DNA from: Nitrospira defluvii
GTDB taxonomy: Bacteria > Nitrospirota > Nitrospiria > Nitrospirales > Nitrospiraceae
Direction of reading: 5' to 3'
DNA: 64,000 nt
Assembly (NCBI GenBank): GCA_011525625.1
Contig: WYAX01000009.1
Location: forward strand, 1 to 64,000
Shown: piece after piece, positions 7,615 through 16,173 of the stretch
Position numbering within the stretch: position 1 is the stretch's first letter
How the letters are laid out: each line of letters starts with the position of its first letter
Notes under the pieces: model-generated
What the model was told of the DNA's origin: nothing
Database searches by the model: none
Seen by the model: the letters and a program-made list of their open reading frames with translations, nothing else
Translations under genes and position numbers: made by a program

Positions 7615-9817
7615 CGAGAACCAATCAGCTGGATTCTTCAAACTGCATGAAGCAATTCGCAAGTGGATTTACGAGCAGAAGTGGGATGAGCTTCGTGAAA
7701 TTCAGGAATTAGCCGTAGATCCGATATTAGAAAAGGAAAGAGACGTTATCTTAGCAGCCCCCACGGCTGCTGGAAAAACAGAAGCCGCTTTTCTGCCAAT
7801 CTGCTCAGCATTGATCACCGAGCGAAAGCCAAGCATCGAGGCGGTATATATTGGACCTCTCAAGGCGCTGATAAACGATCAATTCGAACGTCTTGAAACG
7901 CTGTGCGAGCGTTTACAAATCCCAGTTTGCAAGTGGCATGGTGACGTAAGTACTAACGCAAAAAGCCGCCTGCTCGGAAGTCCTCAAGGCATTCTCCTCA
8001 TTACACCCGAGTCGCTCGAAGCCCTATTCATGCGACGAGGATCAGCCATTCCTAGCCTCTTCAAACATGTGTCCTACCTTGTGATCGATGAATTGCACGC
8101 CTTCATTGGTGCTGAGCGAGGGGCTCAGTTGCAGTCTCTACTTCATCGTTTAGAGCGTGCCGTAGATCGCCGCATTCCTCGCATAGGCCTAAGCGCGACA
8201 TTAGGAAACATGGGCATCGCAGCCGAGTTTTTACGTCCACGCTTTGGAAAGGATGTTTTTTTAATATCCCCAGAAGGGGCAAGCCAAGAAATCAGATTGC
8301 AGGTCAGGGGATATGTAAAAGATTTGGCGATGGAGCCGAACGATCAGTCGAAAGACAGTGAAACGGAGGCAAGTCCTGTAACAGGAGACGAGATAGCAAT
8401 TGCCGATCACCTGATGGCCACCTTAAGGGGCAGCAATAACCTTGTGTTCTGCAACAGCCGCCGAGCAGTCGAATTCTATAGCGATTTACTGCGAACACTA
8501 TCCGAGAAGCAAAACCTACCAAACGAATTTTTCCCGCACCATGGCAATCTAGCAAAACATTTGAGAGAGGATCTGGAGAAGCGCTTGAAGGCCGGAGAGG
8601 TGCCGACTACTGCCTTAGCCACTTCGACTCTTGAGCTTGGAATAGATATTGGGTCGGTGAAGTCGATTGCACAAATTGGTCCTCCCTTTTCCGTGGCGAG
8701 CATGCGCCAGCGACTAGGGCGATCGGGTCGTCGAGGGGAAGCTGCTACGATCCGTTTCTATATCCAAGAGTCGCCTTTAGGTTCAAAGACCTCGATTTTG
8801 GATAGTCTGCGCATGAACCTTTTTCAGACGACAGCGATGGTAAACCTCCTTCTTGCGAAGTGGTGTGAACCTCCCTCCAATCAAGCGCTTCATCTTTCAA
8901 CGTTGGTTCAGCAGGCCCTATCTGTAATTGCGCAATACGGCGGAGCCAGACCAAAAGATTTATGGAAGGTCCTATGCCATGAAGGCCCTTTTCGGCAGGT
9001 GCCGGAGAGTATGTTTGCTGACTTACTTCGTTCCTTGGGAAGCCACGACATAATCACGCAGTGCCAGGATGGAACGTTAGTGACGGGCTTAGCAGGAGAG
9101 GCCTTGATCAATCATTATGAATTCTATACTGCCTTTTCAACTCCTGATGAATATCGTGTGGTAGCGGATGGAAAACAGCTTGGTACTATCCCTCTGGAGG
9201 GAGCTGTACTTCCTGGCATGTTTATAATTTTTGCGGGGCGACGGTGGGAAGTGCTTTCCGTGGAAGCAAAGAGTCGGTTGATTTTGGTGCGACACGCCGG
9301 CGGTGGGCGCCCACCGAAGTTTGGTGGCAGTATCGGATTTATAGATGCAGCAATCCGAAAAGAGATGGTCCGACTGTATACCTCAACAGATGTTCCTACT
9401 TTCTTGGATTCACAGGCCCGTGAGTTCCTGGCCGAGGGTCGGCAACATTTCAAACTCTACAAGCTTAATGAAACCTCCATAATAGAAGACAACGGGAATA
9501 CGCTTATCTTTCCCTGGGATGGGGACAAGGTTGTTAATACTCTGGCTGTCGAATTATTGCAAAGCGGGCTAAAGCCCTATGTATGTCTTGGAGTCATTAA
9601 TGTGACCGACATCAGTTCAGATAGTCTTGTTTCCCACATGCAAAGACTAGTGGCTGGGAGCCCACGCGATCCAGTGGAATTGGCCTCTCTAGTGCCGAAC
9701 AAACTGAAGGAAAAGCATGATCGTCTGCTTTCTGAATCTTTACTGACTGATGAATATGCGACTAAATGGCTAGACACTCAAGGTGCCTGGGCTTTCTTGC
9801 AATCCCATTTCACATAG
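7589..9817 (+). CDS. sngC: Shango-type SngC: Lhr-like superfamily 2 helicase
   Basis: A 742-residue DEAD/DEAH-box helicase with all motifs visible: motif I APTAAGKTE at about 57-65, motif II DELH at 167-170, SATLG near 202, NLVFCNSRRAVE, TALATSTLELGIDIGS, and motif VI RQRLGRSGRRGE near 375. The long C-terminal part resembles Lhr/BrxHI helicases. The start at ATG 7589 is preferred to the longer frame from 7499, whose extra 30 residues have no family character. It is the last gene of the sngABC operon. The protein probably acts on phage DNA together with SngB; the mechanism is not established. About 80 bases after the stop the second, broken rep copy begins. Confidence 0.88.
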   Translation: MTSQASSSDENQSAGFFKLHEAIRKWIYEQKWDELREIQELAVDPILEKERDVILAAPTAAGKTEAAFLPICSALITERKPSIEAVYIGPLKALINDQFERLETLCERLQIPVCKWHGDVSTNAKSRLLGSPQGILLITPESLEALFMRRGSAIPSLFKHVSYLVIDELHAFIGAERGAQLQSLLHRLERAVDRRIPRIGLSATLGNMGIAAEFLRPRFGKDVFLISPEGASQEIRLQVRGYVKDLAMEPNDQSKDSETEASPVTGDEIAIADHLMATLRGSNNLVFCNSRRAVEFYSDLLRTLSEKQNLPNEFFPHHGNLAKHLREDLEKRLKAGEVPTTALATSTLELGIDIGSVKSIAQIGPPFSVASMRQRLGRSGRRGEAATIRFYIQESPLGSKTSILDSLRMNLFQTTAMVNLLLAKWCEPPSNQALHLSTLVQQALSVIAQYGGARPKDLWKVLCHEGPFRQVPESMFADLLRSLGSHDIITQCQDGTLVTGLAGEALINHYEFYTAFSTPDEYRVVADGKQLGTIPLEGAVLPGMFIIFAGRRWEVLSVEAKSRLILVRHAGGGRPPKFGGSIGFIDAAIRKEMVRLYTSTDVPTFLDSQAREFLAEGRQHFKLYKLNETSIIEDNGNTLIFPWDGDKVVNTLAVELLQSGLKPYVCLGVINVTDISSDSLVSHMQRLVAGSPRDPVELASLVPNKLKEKHDRLLSESLLTDEYATKWLDTQGAWAFLQSHFT

Positions 9818-9849
9818 ATAGGTGCATCGATCCCTTCCCCTTACCAGTA

Positions 9850-10197
9850 TAGCGAGTGGTGCTGCATCCACATCTCGCCGTATAACGCTTCCAAGATAGC
9901 AAGGATTTCGACCATATGCCGCGTGAGTTTGAAGAACACCGATACTTTTGCTCCTTAGGCGTCAAGGTGCCTACGGAAAAGCATGAGTTTGTGCTGGATC
10001 GACGGGCAATGGATGTTGAAAGGAAAATGTACAGCCTCATTCGGCAAGAGGCCTTGCGTCGCGTCGGCGTGTGCTGCCGTCTAACAGAATGGATAGGTGG
10101 ATCAGGCACCTACGGCTGGATGTCTGGGTTTGAAGATGCCTCAATACGGTGGGTTACGGGAAAGCCTGAACCGGTGCCGATTACTCCTAGCCCGTGA
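9850..10197 (+). pseudogene. Broken second copy of the HUH rep gene
   Basis: A short stretch around 9855-9880 resembles the HUH-motif region of the intact rep gene (gtggtgctgcatccacat against the corresponding bases near 2992). The sequence then jumps at 9898 to the region just after the tyrosine motif and runs to the same stop, encoding PREFEEHRYFCSLGVKVPTE onward. The N-terminal half and about 140 bases between the two pieces are gone, and TAA interrupts the frame near 9880. The protein cannot nick DNA, since neither the intact His pair in frame nor the tyrosines remain. Confidence 0.82.
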
Positions 10198-10273
10198 CTC
10201 ACTGCGCCGGCGCTTGCTGGGGCGCGGGCGCTCTTTGGCGGGATGGGGGTATGGGGGTGTCGAAGACTCCCCC
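9898..10273 (+). repeat. Direct repeat copy 2: rep 3' end plus hairpins
   Basis: Same orientation and content as 3158-3528. The GC-rich stem in front of the main hairpin has changed to GCGCTT-GCTG-GGGCGC, in which the two altered bases still form G-T pairs. The main hairpin at 10253-10273 is unchanged in both arms. Retained pairing despite base change hints at selection on the single-stranded or RNA form, though one change is little evidence. Confidence 0.82.
10253..10273. repeat. Conserved hairpin, copy 3
   Basis: Arms GGGGG-T-GTC and GAC-T-CCCCC with a GAA loop, identical in the arms to copy 2. It forms the right border of the duplicated rep segment. Confidence 0.65.
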
Positions 10274-10430
10274 AGAACAGTATGAAAAGCCCATATGTGA
10301 GGGTTACAAGTTCCAAAGGAAGAATTCGACGTCGTCTTGCCTCCACGAAGCGGGCAAAGATGGGCACGGATTGAGGCCTTCTCGCTGTTCTCACCGACTA
10401 CAGACAACCCAAAGCCGAAGTCCACGACCG

Positions 10431-10540
10431 ACCGCTATTTATTTCATGCATTACAAATTCGCCAGAATCCACAAGTCGTTACGAGTTACCCCCGCCATGG
10501 CAACAGGAGTATCTCATCATGTTGGTCCTCGGAAGAAATC
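10431..10540 (+). pseudogene. Transposase C-terminal remnant
   Basis: The plus-strand frame encodes YFMHYKFARIHKSLRVTPAM followed by ATGVSHHV. This resembles the C-terminal end of IS1-type DDE transposases, which commonly end in a segment like NFARIHxxLRVTPAMAAG. No upstream catalytic part can be found, so this is a decayed fragment. A neighbouring stretch (10411-10435) recurs at 13616-13640, showing that debris of this kind is shared by the intercassette regions. Confidence 0.5.
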
Positions 10541-10604
10541 TGCGGATGGGACAAATGAAACGGAGACACTACCCTCAGTCGAACTCTTTGATACGGGAGC
10601 AGTT

Positions 10605-10693
10605 ATGGCGTATTCTTGACGAACCATAGTGGCGTCTTATACGGACAGAAACGGCCGATCCGTCTATGCGGATCGGCCTAAACATTGTTAGGC
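10605..10693. repeat. Cassette-array module A, copy 1, ending in an integron-like core site
   Basis: Module A reads TTCTTGACGAAC..TAGTGGCGT..TTATACGG and ends with GCCTAAACATTGTTAGGC at 10676-10693. That contains an RYYYAA-like half site and a perfect GTTRRRY core (GTTAGGC, 10687-10693). It also holds a perfect 10-bp stem, GGCCGATCCG with CGGATCGGCC (10653-10678). Related copies are 12365-12435 and 13726-13818. Each stands directly before a cassette gene. Confidence 0.65.
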
Positions 10694-10713
10694 GGCACAT
10701 CAAGGACTCTCAG

Positions 10714-11844
10714 ATGTTTTTCTCAAGAAAACTAAACTCAGAAACAGGACAAGTGGAAGTCTGGGAATGTGATTGGTCAGACCCTGGTACCGGCATGGCA
10801 AAGAAAGAGTTCATCCGCAAACATTGCGATGAGGGTCAGCTTGAAGTTGTTCCAGAACAATACTCTGCCGCGTCCGCAATCTGCTGGGCTCCTGGACGTA
10901 CCATCGGTAACATTGCTGTAAATTCAGAAGAAGTGTTTGGCAGCTTCGCAAACAAAGCAGGCGAAAATGCAATTCTTCCTTGTCATATAGTTCCTTGTGG
11001 AAAGTTTAGGAACGGTGCTGACCGATGGTACTGCAAGACGCACCAGATACATTGGGGAGTGAAAGCCGATATCGCTGCAGTACCACAATCCGGCGAAGTT
11101 ACCTGCAGCAATCACCTTATGGCTATGAGCTACGTCGTAGATCCGCTTGAGCTCGATTTCAATGACTTTGAGGAAATTGGTGTTTGGTGCTCACTTCCAC
11201 CGGCAATGGCTAGCAAACCCATTGAACCACGCGCTCCCAAAATTCATGTTCACAAGCGATTTACTGGCGTAGGGAAAAAAGCTCTTGATAAAGATTTTGA
11301 TGCGATCGTTTGCTCATACAATCAGGATCTTGGACTTTTCGCTAGCGGCGAGATCACTCAAATCCAAATTACGCCCCCGGCTGCCTTTGAGTTTGTTAAA
11401 TCGATTGAGGAGGGCCGATTGATGAGCTGCGTAACCTGCAAGAAGTGCGGGTATCCCCATTTAGATCTAGGCAGCTTCGCGAACACGCCTCACGCCAAAC
11501 ACTTCTGCGGCAATTGCGGCAATGACAGCGTATGGAGCGACGGGAAAATTGTATCAACGCCCCTAAAGCCGCTGCATGATCAATTCAACAACAGCAATAA
11601 CTACGTTGTTCCGGAGCGAGATGTAAACCTAGCCAACTATGCGGGACTCGACTTTGAATTATGGTCGTCGACACCAGCTGTTTTATGGACCGCAGACCGG
11701 CCTCAAGAGAAGGGAATTCATGTGCACATCTATGAAGGAGGCAGGCGCGTTGTCGATGATACGTTTGGGAGAGTGATCCACAACGGAAAGGAATTAGATA
11801 GGCATGAGTTGTGGCAGCAAATGGCGAAAAATACAATCTACTAG
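10714..11844 (+). CDS. Cassette protein of unknown function with a zinc ribbon
   Basis: A 376-residue protein I do not recognise. Near residue 252 it has a four-cysteine ribbon: CVTCKKC, 21 residues, then CGNCG, in the pattern of a structural zinc site. A C-terminal segment (VLWTADRPQEKGIHVHIYEG) looks like a small beta domain. There is no signal peptide or membrane helix. The ATG at 10714 is chosen because it lies just inside the cassette border at 10687-10693; the longer frame would begin within module A. The stop is 4 bases before an attC-like site, typical of a gene cassette. Its position in a defence-rich island makes a defence role possible but unproven. Confidence 0.68.
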   Translation: MFFSRKLNSETGQVEVWECDWSDPGTGMAKKEFIRKHCDEGQLEVVPEQYSAASAICWAPGRTIGNIAVNSEEVFGSFANKAGENAILPCHIVPCGKFRNGADRWYCKTHQIHWGVKADIAAVPQSGEVTCSNHLMAMSYVVDPLELDFNDFEEIGVWCSLPPAMASKPIEPRAPKIHVHKRFTGVGKKALDKDFDAIVCSYNQDLGLFASGEITQIQITPPAAFEFVKSIEEGRLMSCVTCKKCGYPHLDLGSFANTPHAKHFCGNCGNDSVWSDGKIVSTPLKPLHDQFNNSNNYVVPERDVNLANYAGLDFELWSSTPAVLWTADRPQEKGIHVHIYEGGRRVVDDTFGRVIHNGKELDRHELWQQMAKNTIY

Positions 11845-11848
11845 TGCC

Positions 11849-11909
11849 GCCTAACAATTCGTTCAAGCCGCCACCCCGTTGTGGGACGGCTCAACTCAAT
11901 CGTTAATGC
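11849..11909 (+). other. attC-like recombination site 1
   Basis: GCCTAACAATTCGTTCAAGC opens the site, identical to the start of many classical attC (59-base) elements. It is followed by a short stem (CCACCCCGTTGTGGG) and the complementary half CGGCTCAACTCAATCG. The right core reads GTTAATGC, not GTTRRRY. At 61 bp it has the usual attC length. It lies directly after the stop of the zinc-ribbon gene. Confidence 0.75.
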
Positions 11910-12042
11910 GGCTGGGCTGAGGACCGCTTTATGGCGGTGCGATCGTGACGTCGAACTTCCGCTCGTGGCCGGTCCGCATGCGTGATGGAACATCCCGAAG
12001 CGGCGATTGAGTCTGATAAACACATCGCGGAAACTCCTTTCT
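11903..12042. repeat. Cassette-array module B, copy 1
   Basis: It starts at the right core TTAATGCGG and continues GGGCTGAGGACCGCTTTATG to AAACTCCTTTCT. It is homologous over its whole length to 16167-16308 and over about 70 bases to 13520-13590. The minus strand encodes RSFRDVFIRLNRRF in this copy and RSFRNVFIRFNRRF in the third, possibly a transposase remnant. It carries no gene. Confidence 0.65.
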
Positions 12043-12468
12043 ACATGGACGTCGCCACAGTTAGTGCTTCGCATTGGCGGGCCCCGAATGGGGCGGCCTT
12101 AGTTTCGCCGCCTTTTTTAATCAAAGGAAACCAGTCGACCACCGAATTGAAAAGCGGCAGTTCAACGTCTGCATTCTAATGCAGGCGGCTCTGCTTCACG
12201 ACCCGCGCACGTCGCAGGTAGACTTGCCGGCGTGTGTAGTGAGTTAGGAATGTGAGACTTCTCAAAGCGGTATTACGCCGAGCCGCATGCGAGGCCATGA
12301 TAAATGGGTCGTGAGTGTAATTCATTGAACTGACAATGATTAGGCCCTATAGTTCAGGGAAATCGGTGGCGTGTTATACGGCCATAAATTGGGAGATCCG
12401 GTTCCTAGTATGGCTCTAGCCTAACGTTGTTAGGTGGCTTTCCTGGACACCGCGTGCATCGAGGATTT
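12043..12468. other. Non-coding intercassette region with module A, copy 2
   Basis: No convincing gene. The last part (12365-12435) is module A: GGTGGCGTGTTATACGG, then GCCTAAC-gtt-GTTAGGT at 12419-12435, where the two core half sites lie almost back to back. The remaining bases show no clear feature. Confidence 0.55.
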
Positions 12469-13464
12469 ATGAGCAACGCAGATTCAGAAAATCAGAAATT
12501 TGCACTTTTCGGAGAGAACACACCAACGTTTGGTAACTCGATACAGCCAACTCTGGACCTGCGTAGTTGGACTGATGTCTCGAAAGAAGAGCGGGGTATA
12601 GCTCTGCAAGAGATTCTTAACTGCGGATGGCTGACGGGGAGGACAGAGAAGGAACTTATAGGCGCAATAGAGCACCTCAACCACACATACCTTCGACTGT
12701 GTCCGGCAAAAAACTTTCACAGCGCTCCGCAGCATGATGACGGCCACGGCAATTTTGACCGCGCCACACGGCAGGCGGCGGTAAAGGATTTCTCTCGCAT
12801 CTTCTTGGAAGAGGCAGAGCCGCTTGTCCTAAGAATGTTGAGCAAGTTCGCGCAACTACTTATCGACAGCTTTAACTTAGAGCGAGCTAAGAAAACAGTC
12901 GATTCGAGTAAACGCGTAGAGTGCGTTACGGCAGCGTACAAGCAGTTTGATCGCTTCGCCAACTGCGTTAACCACGTCTTTGAACAGTTCGCCGTCAATC
13001 AACTGCTGACTCGTAGTGGGTTCATTCCTCGACAAGATGAGACGATTGAGCAGGAATTGTACAAGCCGACTCTTAAGGCACTATCAGATCCGAAGTGGGG
13101 GCCCGTAAATAAGATCCTTGCCCTAATGTTCGAGGATTTTCGGGAACGTAGGTATCCTGAAACGATAACGAAGGCTCACAGCGCTGTTCATAGCTTTCTG
13201 CAAATCCTTGTGGGGGAACTCGGGACTAACGGAAAGGGTGAAGTTGGAAGGCTAATGAAGGAAGGAAAGCTAGCGGGTTTGATCCCGACAAATCGATTCA
13301 CTGAACCATTCTTAACAATTATCCAGAGCTTCATAACCTCCGAGAGAGCAACTAACAGCACTGCGAAGCCGTCACTAAGCCCGGCCTCGAGCTCTGATGC
13401 CTTACTGATGATGAATATGACGCTCTTGTTTTTGCAACATTGTCTTCAACCAGCTGGGAAATAG
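12469..13464 (+). CDS. Abi_C-like (abortive infection family) protein, cassette-borne
   Basis: A 331-residue, mostly helical protein. The C-terminal third (YPETITKAHSAVHSFLQILV, GRLMKEGKLAGL, then a final helix TLLFLQHCLQPAG) resembles the Abi_C domain of abortive-infection proteins. The N-terminal part (EERGIALQEILNCGWLTGRT) is not assigned. ATG 12469 (MSNADSE) is chosen over the longer frame that begins in the core site. The gene starts 33 bases after GTTAGGT and ends 7 bases before an attC-like site, so it is a single-gene cassette. A role in phage-triggered growth arrest is inferred from the domain and its defence-rich surroundings; the match is by eye. Confidence 0.62.
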   Translation: MSNADSENQKFALFGENTPTFGNSIQPTLDLRSWTDVSKEERGIALQEILNCGWLTGRTEKELIGAIEHLNHTYLRLCPAKNFHSAPQHDDGHGNFDRATRQAAVKDFSRIFLEEAEPLVLRMLSKFAQLLIDSFNLERAKKTVDSSKRVECVTAAYKQFDRFANCVNHVFEQFAVNQLLTRSGFIPRQDETIEQELYKPTLKALSDPKWGPVNKILALMFEDFRERRYPETITKAHSAVHSFLQILVGELGTNGKGEVGRLMKEGKLAGLIPTNRFTEPFLTIIQSFITSERATNSTAKPSLSPASSSDALLMMNMTLLFLQHCLQPAGK

Positions 13465-13471
13465 CAGCGTC

Positions 13472-13526
13472 ACATAACATTTCGTTGAAGCGGACCCAAC
13501 AGGGCCACTTAGCTCAACGTGAATGC
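13472..13526 (+). other. attC-like recombination site 2
   Basis: The left core ACATAAC is followed by ATTTCGTTGAAGCGGAC, and the complementary half TAGCTCAACG ends in GTGAATGC. The GTTGAAGC/GCTCAAC pairing has one extra-helical base, as in true attC sites. The right core is degenerate in the same way as site 1. Confidence 0.65.
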
Positions 13527-13876
13527 GGTAGGGCTGAGGACTGCTTTTATGGCTGCGCAATCTCGTTGCCGACCTTCCGCTTCTGGCCGTTCTTCGACCA
13601 TCGGTATCCGTCCCTTAGCCGAAGTCCACGACCGACCGCTATAAGAAAGAGGGGCTTACACCGATCCACATAAGAACCCGTGATACATGGTCCCACCGTC
13701 GCAACTCATTGAAACGACAACTAGCATGGCATATTCTTCACGAACTGTAGTGGCGTGTTATACGGATACAAATTGGCAAATCCGGTTCTTATGCGGATCG
13801 GCCCAAACATAGGTGGGCGTCAAAACGCTCCGCGCAGCTGGCTCCTGCGGCCATCGAATCCTAACGAGTAGACACG
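13520..13876. other. Non-coding region: module B (partial) and module A, copy 3
   Basis: 13520-13590 is a shortened module B (GGGCTGAGGACTGC...). 13616-13640 repeats bases from the transposase remnant at 10411-10435. 13726-13818 is module A ending in GCCCAAACATAGGTGGGC, a decayed core. No gene is visible. Confidence 0.6.
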
Positions 13877-14926
13877 ATGCCCGGCACATTCGACAGAGAC
13901 GGCGCATTCTCAATGGGGCTGGGTGAAGACAAAGAGAATACGATCCAGGATATGCTCACACTGAATAAAAGCCTCTACGTCTTCTCAACCAAGAAGATCT
14001 TCCAAGTGCGTACCGCTGATGACGTTGACCCCGATCGTGCGAGTCCCGAGACACGCCACTCGTACCAAGAGATCTACCCGATAGGCTGCAACAACTCGTT
14101 CGTCGCACGCTCGATAATCCAGGCAAAGCAGATCTTCGATGGCGTGATCCTAAGGCCCGAACTGGCCAAGGAACGGCTACTCAACGCGGTCTGGGAAGCG
14201 ACCCAGCTTCTGCTGCAGTGCGAGAATGCCCATTTCCGAATCTACAACGACGCCATGTCTCTCCTTGCGGAGATCGATGATGTCATCGAGAAGTCAAAAT
14301 CACAAACTGCGATTCCTACCTTGCCCCAGGTCGCAGATCTAGAAGAACGGGTTGGCTCCTTTCTTGGTAGCGCCAAACGCTTCCTTGAGAAGGCGCACTC
14401 CCTACTCTCCATCTTTTACGGATCGGCCGATCACGGCTCGAACTTCAAGGCATACCGCGAGTGGATCTCAGCGAACCGAAGCACCAGCGTAAAAGTCGTA
14501 GACCTGCTTGCCAAAGACCAGGAATGGATCCGCTTCATCGCCGAATCAAGGAACGCTCTCCCCATCAATCACGCGAGAGCGCACTTCATCTTGGAGGTCC
14601 GCAACTTCTCGCTCGAGCCAGCAAACAAATTTTCCGTACCGAGTTGGCGCTATGATCTCTCCGAGCGTGGCGGAAGCGTTCAAGGCTATTGGTCCGACAT
14701 TGTCAGGGACATGGATACTCACCTTCACAACATGCTCACGTTCTTCGAGGAACTGTACATCTTGTGCGTCCTAGACAACTGTGATCAGCAGCTTCCGTTC
14801 GAGTTCGGCGTATACCAGATTCCGAATGGCGAGGTTAAGAGGGAGTGCCCAGTGGTCTATGCCGCACGGGCCACGCGGCGCTCCGAGCAGGCTGGGGCGA
14901 CAAATTGCGACGTGGATTACAGGTGA
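13877..14926 (+). CDS. Cassette-borne hypothetical protein A
   Basis: A 349-residue soluble protein that I cannot assign. It is helix-rich in the middle (ERLLNAVWEATQLLLQCEN, a coiled segment around residues 155-185) and has WIRFIAESRNALPINHARAH followed by RNFSLEPANKF. This loosely recalls the Arg-Asn-x-x-x-His element of HEPN ribonucleases, but spacing and context were not checked, so no function is assigned. The ATG follows module A by 58 bases. Codon use is like the neighbours. It may form one cassette with the next gene, as there is no attC-like site between them. Confidence 0.62.
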   Translation: MPGTFDRDGAFSMGLGEDKENTIQDMLTLNKSLYVFSTKKIFQVRTADDVDPDRASPETRHSYQEIYPIGCNNSFVARSIIQAKQIFDGVILRPELAKERLLNAVWEATQLLLQCENAHFRIYNDAMSLLAEIDDVIEKSKSQTAIPTLPQVADLEERVGSFLGSAKRFLEKAHSLLSIFYGSADHGSNFKAYREWISANRSTSVKVVDLLAKDQEWIRFIAESRNALPINHARAHFILEVRNFSLEPANKFSVPSWRYDLSERGGSVQGYWSDIVRDMDTHLHNMLTFFEELYILCVLDNCDQQLPFEFGVYQIPNGEVKRECPVVYAARATRRSEQAGATNCDVDYR

Positions 14927-15095
14927 GCGCGAACAGCCGCCGAAGAAAGCGTTGAGCCGGACATGGCATAGCGCGCGGTTCTAATCCCCGCTGTACCATT
15001 CTGGCGTCAACTCTGGCATCAACCACTTCAGGCTCGGCAAAGTCCGGTGGCGCTATTCCACGCCGGTTAATGCCGGTCCATTGGGCCTTTAGACC

Positions 15096-16106
15096 ATGAG
15101 CATTGAAGCAATTCGGTCGTGGTATGTTAGCACGCAACGACTACTTGAGTTCTTGGATGAAAGAAAATTGCCGCCTCAAGTCGCACAAGCCTTGCACTCA
15201 CCGAACTCCCAGCCTAGCAAAATCATTCTTGCCAACCTTCTCGGCCCGCAGCTTCTTGGATTTCTTCGGACTGAAGGCATTCATCCGTTTCATCGGTTGG
15301 CGGCCGAAGGCAAGCTGGCGCCCGGCGTTCACTTTGCCTATCAAGGGCACTTCTTTGGGAAGGGTTTTGGCGCTGCCAACCGTACCCCGCTCGTTTCATT
15401 GTCGGAGGATGTCAGCGACGTACTTCCCGGAATGAAGCTGGTCATCGAGTTCTCAAAGAGTGGACTTGTAACTGATACCGCATATTCACGCCTTAGTGGT
15501 TCCACAAACCTGTTTGCTTTTTGCTCGGTTACGGAAATTGATGACGCGACGATTCGGGCTGTTCCGTATGTCGTCGGCGATCTCATAGAACGCACGGGGT
15601 CGGGTTTAGATCTGAGACTTATCGACTCCTTGCATCTTCCTGTTCAAAGGATCGACCAGTTCTCTCGAACCGACTTTCGCTGGACACCAACCGTCAAGCA
15701 ATTCAATCTCCTGAAGAACATCCCTGAGCGGGATGTAAAAGCGCTGGTTTGTCGGCTTCTTGGCGAGGCGAACGTCCCAAGTGATTGGGGTGGTGAAGAG
15801 TGTGATCTCTTTTCAAGCAACCTATCTGTCGATGGAGAAAGGATGTCTGCTGCATTTCTTCTCAAGGGGCCTGCTCGGTTTCATGAAATGACACTGGCTG
15901 ACTGTGGAAAGAATGGCGATCAAATCTACCGTCTGTTCAACACCCCGGCTGATGTCTTCGTGGTTCAGCACTGCCACAAAATTACTCCTGCCGTCCGAAA
16001 AACCGTAGAAGCTTTCGCCCTCTCGAACTACTCGCGCACTTGTAGGTTTACTCTCATCGATGGTTATGACACGGCTCGCATCCTTCACGCCAATGGGATG
16101 CTATAG
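15096..16106 (+). CDS. Cassette-borne hypothetical protein B, possibly nuclease-like
   Basis: A 336-residue protein without signal peptide. The C-terminal third (SVDGERMSAAFLLKGPARFH, LADCGKNGDQIYRL, DVFVVQHC, FTLIDGYDTARIL) has the alternating strands and conserved acidic and Lys residues expected of a restriction-endonuclease-like fold, with AFLLKG as a candidate E/D-x-K strand. This is a visual impression only. The start is ATG 15096 (MSIEAIRSWY); the ribosome binding site is weak. The stop abuts an attC-like site. An unknown protein of the same cassette lies 169 bases upstream. Confidence 0.62.
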   Translation: MSIEAIRSWYVSTQRLLEFLDERKLPPQVAQALHSPNSQPSKIILANLLGPQLLGFLRTEGIHPFHRLAAEGKLAPGVHFAYQGHFFGKGFGAANRTPLVSLSEDVSDVLPGMKLVIEFSKSGLVTDTAYSRLSGSTNLFAFCSVTEIDDATIRAVPYVVGDLIERTGSGLDLRLIDSLHLPVQRIDQFSRTDFRWTPTVKQFNLLKNIPERDVKALVCRLLGEANVPSDWGGEECDLFSSNLSVDGERMSAAFLLKGPARFHEMTLADCGKNGDQIYRLFNTPADVFVVQHCHKITPAVRKTVEAFALSNYSRTCRFTLIDGYDTARILHANGML

Positions 16107-16173
16107 GCCCAACCCGGCAGTCGAGCGGATCCGCGCGAAAATCTGCGCAGGCCGCTCACTTCTACCTTAATGC
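16107..16173 (+). other. attC-like recombination site 3
   Basis: The left core GCCCAAC is followed by GTCGAGCGGA, a stem-loop TCCGCGCGAAAATCTGCGC, and the complementary half GGCCGCTCACTTC, ending in CTTAATGC. The GAGCGG/CCGCTC pairing is perfect. It begins at the base after the upstream stop codon. Confidence 0.65.
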
